This document shows, in pieces, positions 59,846-64,000 of a DNA stretch of 64,000 bases. Source of the stretch: Selenomonas sp963544755 (GTDB taxonomy: Bacteria > Bacillota > Negativicutes > Selenomonadales > Selenomonadaceae); the NCBI GenBank assembly GCA_963544755.1, contig CAUUGH010000003.1, positions 23,122-87,121 of the forward strand, in the 5' to 3' direction. Each line of letters begins with the position of its first letter. The first letter of the stretch is position 1. The notes under the pieces were generated by a model that did no database searches, was not told the DNA's origin, and saw only the letters and a program-made list of their open reading frames with translations. The position numbers were made by a program, and so were the translations under genes.

Positions 59846-60191
59846 GCTTTGGGGCATGGAGTTCTTTGGCTGTCACGGGATCTTTATAAAAGAGCGGCAA
59901 AAAGGACAAAAATTTATCGTCGATCTCTTTTTATACATGGACTTAAAAAAAGCGGGAAACACAGACAATCTTGCTCATAGCATCGACTATACGACAGTTT
60001 TTGACGATGTAAGAAAAATAGTTGAAGGCGCGGCAAAAAATATCATTGAGTCAATAGCAGAAGAGATCGCCAAAATCTTGCTAAAAAAATATGCTCTGGC
60101 ACGCGTTGAAGTCGCCGTTCATAAGCCGCACGCGCCTATTGCAGGAACATTTAGAGATGTTTGCGTACGCATCCAAAGAGATCGCCCATGA
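59832..60191 (+). CDS. folB: Dihydroneopterin aldolase
   Basis: FolB cleaves dihydroneopterin to hydroxymethyl-dihydropterin. The 119-residue protein has ELWGMEFFGCHGIFIKERQ, DNLAHSIDYTTVFDDVRKIV and ARVEVAVHKPHAPI, matching the family. The ATG overlaps folP, and the stop overlaps the folK start (ATGA). Confidence 0.95.
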   Translation: MDRIELWGMEFFGCHGIFIKERQKGQKFIVDLFLYMDLKKAGNTDNLAHSIDYTTVFDDVRKIVEGAAKNIIESIAEEIAKILLKKYALARVEVAVHKPHAPIAGTFRDVCVRIQRDRP

Positions 60192-60769
60192 AAGAGCGTG
60201 TGACAGAAGATAAAGCAGCCGCTTCTTTTATAAAGCTGCCCTTTTGCCGCCCCGGCTATGCCGGTGCGCCCTATAGCATCTATATAGGTCTTGGCGCAAA
60301 CATAGGCGATCGCGCAGCCTCTTTAAAACGCGCACTGCGTCTTTTGGCTCATATGGAAGATACACAGCTTTTAACGGTATCTTCTTTTTACGAAACACCG
60401 CCATGGGTAAATGTGAATCAGCCGCCCTTTCTAAACGCCTGTGCAGCCTTTAAAACGCGCCTTTTGCCGCTCGTCTTGCTGCGCTATGCTCAACGCATCG
60501 AGCGTGCGCTCGGCCGCATACGCAAAGCACATTGGGGACCGCGCACGATAGACATTGATCTGCTTTTTGCCGAAGGCTACGAAAGCGATAGCTGCGATCT
60601 ATCCTTGCCGCATCCATATCTTCACAAGAGAGCCTTCGTACTCGTGCCGTTGCAGGAAATTGCCGCCGATAAGATCATCTGCGGCAAAGCCATAGGCGCG
60701 TGGCTAAAAACCCTGCCGGAAAAAGATGCGTGCATCAGACGAAACACCTATATATTTTCAAAAAAATAA
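60188..60769 (+). CDS. folK: 6-hydroxymethyl-7,8-dihydropterin pyrophosphokinase
   Basis: FolK transfers pyrophosphate from ATP to hydroxymethyl-dihydropterin. The 193-residue product has IYIGLGANIGDRAASLKRAL, the pterin site SSFYETPPW and GPRTIDIDLLF with the metal Asp residues, and LPHPYLHKRAFVLVPL. About 27 extra residues precede the family start; the ATG at 60188 is kept because it overlaps the folB stop. Confidence 0.94.
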   Translation: MKERVTEDKAAASFIKLPFCRPGYAGAPYSIYIGLGANIGDRAASLKRALRLLAHMEDTQLLTVSSFYETPPWVNVNQPPFLNACAAFKTRLLPLVLLRYAQRIERALGRIRKAHWGPRTIDIDLLFAEGYESDSCDLSLPHPYLHKRAFVLVPLQEIAADKIICGKAIGAWLKTLPEKDACIRRNTYIFSKK

Positions 60770-60925
60770 AATTCGTGCCGGTTTCCAAAAAAGAAACACT
60801 ATCTTTTTAGTATAAATCATGGTAAAATGTATGCAGTTAGTAAAATTTTCTAGGAAGTATTTCACAAATAATTGGATGGCGCGTCTATCCTCGTTGCAAG
60901 TATTTTGTTTTTAGGAAGGAAAAAA

Positions 60926-62911
60926 ATGGCAAGGTTTACGATAAAAGAGGCGCGTCAGTTGGAAAAAAGCCTTGCGCCGATTTACGATCTCGTTCGTTTC
61001 GTAGATGTTAAAGATTGCAAGGTGCTTCATTTTGAAGAAAACGGAACCGTCTGGCGCGAAGGGCGCTGCTTTACCACTTGGGGCAGGGAGCATCGCTGCC
61101 GTCACTGCACGAGTTTTTGCGCGGATAAAAGAAGTCAAAAATTTGAAAAAGACGAGATTTCAGGAGATCGGGTATTTCATGTGCTTTCTACGCCGATTGA
61201 AGTAGAGATGCTAGATGGGAGCATTTTTCACTGCGCGATGGAGTTAGTGACAAATTCACCGCGCAATGTCGAAGCTAGGGCTATGCGTGATCGAGATGTA
61301 CTTTCTCTTTTAGCGCGCGAAAAAGAAAATGCTAATGCCGGCGTATTGTGCTTTAACGTAGAAGATGCTTGTATCTATGCAAATCTTGAAGCCTATCGCC
61401 TATTTCAGGTACAAGCAGGCGATTTAGAAGCCTTGCAGCATTTTTTTTCCACATGGCTGCTAGATGAAACGTGGGATAGCCCTTGGGAAAGCGTAGCATC
61501 GTGGGAGCAAGAGTTTTCCTTGGGAAATGAGCAGCTTGTTTATAAAGTAAAGATGTCAAAGCTCTTTGACGTAGACGGACGCTATAAGGGCTACTACTAT
61601 GCCGTGCAAGATAAGCGAGAAGAAGCAACAGCCGAACAAATGTGGTCGCGCGATAAGCTTACGGGACTTTACGACCGCGATGGCTTTTATAGTGCCGTTA
61701 GAAAAGAATTAGACTGTGGGATAAGCGGCCGACACTATATCATCTGCTCAAATATTAAAGACTTCAAGCTGGTCAATGAATTGCTCGGCATTGATAAGGG
61801 AAACGAAATATTAAAAAGCCTTGCCGAATTTTTCACCGATCTCGCCATGGGTTCAGGCGGCGTCGCCGGGCGGCTGCACGCTGATCATTTTGCCGCCTAT
61901 GTAGCTATGGATCGCTTTGCAGAAGAAGAATTTTTAGAAAGTCTTGAAGTTTTAGGGCGGACATTTGACAGCAGCGCTTTCAAGGCGTGTGTTCACTTGG
62001 GTGTTTATGAGATAAAAGAAGCGGAAATGCCCGTTTCCGTCATGTGTGATCGCGCACATCTCGCGCTTTCTTTGGTAAGAAGCCAAAACGGCAATAAGGT
62101 AGCGGTATATAACGATGCCCTGATGGAGCGCACGCTAAGAGAAAAAGAGATCTTAGGAAGCTTTGATGACAGCATCCGAAAGCGTCAGTTAGTGGTCTAC
62201 TTGCAGCCGCAACTTTCGTCGGAAGGAAAGCTTTTAGGCGCAGAAGCACTCGTTCGTTGGAAGCATCCGGAAAAAGGCTTCTTGCTGCCGGGGCAGTTCA
62301 TCAGCATCTTAGAAAACGCCGGTCAGATTCATCGTCTTGATCGCTACGTCTGGGAAGAAGCGGCAGCGATCTTAAAAAGCTGGCAGGGCACGAAAAAAGA
62401 AGGGCTTTGCATCTCGGTCAATATCTCGGTAAATGATATGCTTCATTTAGACATTTACCGGACGCTGCTGGATCTCGTAGACAAATACGGCATAGAGCCT
62501 AAATATTTGAAGCTGGAGATTACAGAAACAGCGCTCATGAGTGACATTGATAAATACCGCAAGCTTATAGCCTCGCTGCAAGATGTAGGCTTTGAATTTG
62601 AAATCGACGACTTTGGCAGCGGCTATTCTTCGCTTTCGATGCTAAAAGACATCGAAGCAGACATCTTGAAAATAGATATGGGCTTTTTGCGTCAGACAGG
62701 CAATGCCAAGCGCAGCTCCGTTATCTTAAACGCCGTCATTACCATGGCGAAATGGCTCGGTATGCGCGTCATCACAGAAGGCGTAGAAACCAAAGAGCAA
62801 GTAGAGCATTTGCGCTCGCTCGGCTGTGATATGTTCCAAGGCTATTACTTTGCCAAGCCGATGCCGGTCGAAGAGTTTGAAGGCAAATATTTTCGCATGA
62901 ATGCCAGTTAA
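60926..62911 (+). CDS. Cys-rich PAS-like / degenerate GGDEF / EAL protein (probable c-di-GMP phosphodiesterase)
   Basis: The 661-residue cytoplasmic protein has an N-terminal sensor with clustered Cys (Cys48, Cys58, Cys61, Cys65, in CFTTWGREHRCRHCTSFC), a PAS-like region (about 145-245), a GGDEF domain (about 255-395) and an EAL domain (about 405-655). GGDEF reads HADHF, so cyclase activity is unlikely. EAL keeps GAEALVRWKH, ITETALMSD, IDDFGSGYSSLSMLK and KIDMGFL, so hydrolysis of c-di-GMP is likely. The Cys cluster could bind metal, an Fe-S cluster or heme. The ATG at 60926 follows AGGAAGGA. Confidence 0.9.
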   Translation: MARFTIKEARQLEKSLAPIYDLVRFVDVKDCKVLHFEENGTVWREGRCFTTWGREHRCRHCTSFCADKRSQKFEKDEISGDRVFHVLSTPIEVEMLDGSIFHCAMELVTNSPRNVEARAMRDRDVLSLLAREKENANAGVLCFNVEDACIYANLEAYRLFQVQAGDLEALQHFFSTWLLDETWDSPWESVASWEQEFSLGNEQLVYKVKMSKLFDVDGRYKGYYYAVQDKREEATAEQMWSRDKLTGLYDRDGFYSAVRKELDCGISGRHYIICSNIKDFKLVNELLGIDKGNEILKSLAEFFTDLAMGSGGVAGRLHADHFAAYVAMDRFAEEEFLESLEVLGRTFDSSAFKACVHLGVYEIKEAEMPVSVMCDRAHLALSLVRSQNGNKVAVYNDALMERTLREKEILGSFDDSIRKRQLVVYLQPQLSSEGKLLGAEALVRWKHPEKGFLLPGQFISILENAGQIHRLDRYVWEEAAAILKSWQGTKKEGLCISVNISVNDMLHLDIYRTLLDLVDKYGIEPKYLKLEITETALMSDIDKYRKLIASLQDVGFEFEIDDFGSGYSSLSMLKDIEADILKIDMGFLRQTGNAKRSSVILNAVITMAKWLGMRVITEGVETKEQVEHLRSLGCDMFQGYYFAKPMPVEEFEGKYFRMNAS

Positions 62912-62937
62912 GAAGCTGTGTTGGAGGATTGTCGAAA

Positions 62938-63768
62938 ATGCAAAAGAGTCGGACAAAAAAGACGGTGCAGCGAGTCTTAGTACTAGCTGCCTGCTTTTTT
63001 GCAGGTATCTGCAAAAAAGCATTTGCTGTACGCATCGATCCAAATGAGATAGATCATCTTCGCGCCACGTTTGGCATGATGATGGAAGGTGTCGAGCATT
63101 TTTACAAAGTGACACTTCTCTTAGAATCTTTCCTGCTGTTTGTGGTTAGTGCCATGATCATTGTGGGATTCATTGGCTACTATAAGGTAAAAAAAGAGCT
63201 TCGCGAACTGCGCCGTCACGTTTACCAAGAAGCCGCTTTTAGCGTAAAGCCGCAGGAAATAAAGCCGCCTTTAACGATGCCTAAAGAAGAGTTAGAGTCT
63301 GCTGTAGAGCCTGTGCCAAGCTCTACAAAAGCATCGACGCCGCTAGAGCAATTCATAGAGGCTTACTCTGCGGCGAACGCCATAGAAGATAATACAAAAA
63401 GAGAAGAATGTCTAAGCAGCCTACGCACGACGTTTTCGATCAAAGAATTTACCTGTACGAACTTTGAAGAAAGAAAGCTCGATCCGAACGCGCCGCCGAC
63501 CTTTCAAACGAAAAAAGGCGGCGACTTTTGGGCACTGGAAAAAAGCGCAGGTTCTGACAGCTACTATGTCATGCCCAATCCCACGCTGCCCTATGATGAA
63601 GAGCGACATCGCTTCTGCGGCATGAAAGAAGCTTTTGCCTCTAACTACAAAGAAGGTAAGGCATATACACATATGGAGCTTAACGCACCTGCCTACTTTA
63701 GTCAGATGGGCAAGCTTTGGGCACCGCAGCGCCCCGGTAAGATCACGCTATCAAGAGAGCTAAAATAG
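62938..63768 (+). CDS. Membrane protein of unknown function, 276 residues
   Basis: I recognise no family. It has an N-terminal signal-like segment (VLVLAACFFAGICKKAFA), a second span (LESFLLFVVSAMIIVGFIGY), a short coiled stretch (KKELRELRRHVYQEA), a Pro/Ser-rich linker (residues about 105-130) and a cytoplasmic or periplasmic C-terminal domain (FEERKLDPNAPPTFQTKKGG, YVMPNPTLPYDEERH). The ATG at 62938 is used since TTGGAGGA (62921-62928) is spaced 9 bases; a TTG at 62929 is too close to it. It begins 26 bases after the EAL gene and may share its operon. Confidence 0.8.
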   Translation: MQKSRTKKTVQRVLVLAACFFAGICKKAFAVRIDPNEIDHLRATFGMMMEGVEHFYKVTLLLESFLLFVVSAMIIVGFIGYYKVKKELRELRRHVYQEAAFSVKPQEIKPPLTMPKEELESAVEPVPSSTKASTPLEQFIEAYSAANAIEDNTKREECLSSLRTTFSIKEFTCTNFEERKLDPNAPPTFQTKKGGDFWALEKSAGSDSYYVMPNPTLPYDEERHRFCGMKEAFASNYKEGKAYTHMELNAPAYFSQMGKLWAPQRPGKITLSRELK

Positions 63769-63786
63769 CAGGATAAAAATGCAAAG

Positions 63787-63822
63787 CTTCGGCAGGTTTT
63801 GATTTCCCTGCCGAAGTTTTTT
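63787..63822 (+). terminator. Terminator after the last gene
   Basis: CTTCGGCAG (63787-63795) pairs with CTGCCGAAG (63808-63816), followed by six T. Confidence 0.88.
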
Positions 63823-64000
63823 ATTGCGAAAACGTACCGTAAAGTAAACTCGCAGAACCTAGTGCGATTGGTTGGGATCATGTAAGGGTGATGCGCTTTT
63901 ATCCATAAAGTGGACAAAAGCGCGTGCAGCCTATTGCGAAAATCTAGCGGTCTGCGCTTACAAATGTGGCACCTAAAATGTTACAAATATATAATAAAAA
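63823..64000. other. Window-end intergenic region with a palindrome
   Basis: No gene is seen. GCGCTTTT (63893-63900) and AAAAGCGC (63916-63923) pair perfectly, extended by TCCA/TGGA inside, giving a 12-base stem with one mismatch. TATTGCGAAAA occurs twice (63822-63832 and 63931-63941). A possible promoter, TGGCAC (63967-63972) and TATAAT (63990-63995) spaced 17 bases, points off the window. Confidence 0.4.

Overview
The window looks like a Negativicutes (Selenomonadales-type) chromosome: Firmicute-like housekeeping genes (dgt-dnaG-rpoD-trmK-nif3 order, class A RNase P RNA, ydaO-type c-di-AMP riboswitch) sit beside genes that need an outer membrane (TolC-family channel, two periplasmic adaptors). 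The genus cannot be fixed from sequence reading alone. No transposase, prophage or CRISPR array was seen.

Layout. 1-8454: glycogen metabolism (glgP 3' end, glgB, glgA, and a one-polypeptide alpha-amylase/4-alpha-glucanotransferase fusion). 8558-15416: DUF2225 and DUF4127 proteins, a ThrE-type exporter on the minus strand, and a copper P-type ATPase carrying a CopZ-like tail. 15736-21387: dgt, dnaG, rpoD, trmK and nif3-like genes. 21439-22684: rnpB, then directly a c-di-AMP riboswitch and an NlpC/P60 cell-wall hydrolase. 22802-29625: DUF1232 protein, TrkH, a LacI-family regulator with a structured leader, an OpuC-like osmolyte ABC transporter and an AlkA-like glycosylase. 29811-29975: tRNA-Tyr and tRNA-Met. 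30176-34193: two tandem chemoreceptors. 34274-35002: exported vWA protein.

35346-57195 is the most interesting region: an apparent RiPP (ribosomally made, modified peptide) cluster of about 22 kb. In order it encodes a TolC-like channel, an RND-type adaptor, an NHLM-type HlyD protein, a C39-peptidase ABC exporter, a second NHLM-type ABC protein, an ECF-like sigma factor, a 65-residue protein, a two-domain GNAT, an ACP, a ketosynthase with intact Cys-His-His, a second ketosynthase without the catalytic Cys (chain-length-factor-like), a FabG-like ketoreductase, two Nif11-type precursor peptides with AVAGG cleavage sites, a radical SAM/SPASM maturase, a MATE exporter fused to an RsbW-like domain, a second GNAT, a sensor/PP2C/RsbW-like fusion and a STAS protein. 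My reading is that a dedicated ACP/KS/CLF/KR set makes an acyl group, a GNAT attaches it to a radical-SAM-modified peptide, the C39 exporter cuts the leader and the product leaves through TolC. A partner-switching module (MATE-RsbW, SpoIIE-RsbW, STAS) appears to be attached. The gene content is seen; the acylation and the regulatory link are inference.

57375-64000: a putative HExxH metalloprotease, tRNA-Arg, a folate operon (folE-folP-folB-folK), an EAL protein with a degenerate GGDEF domain and an unknown membrane protein. Across the window at least seven intergenic sites carry related imperfect inverted repeats with CTGATAAA/TTTATCAG-like ends, in three or more length classes.
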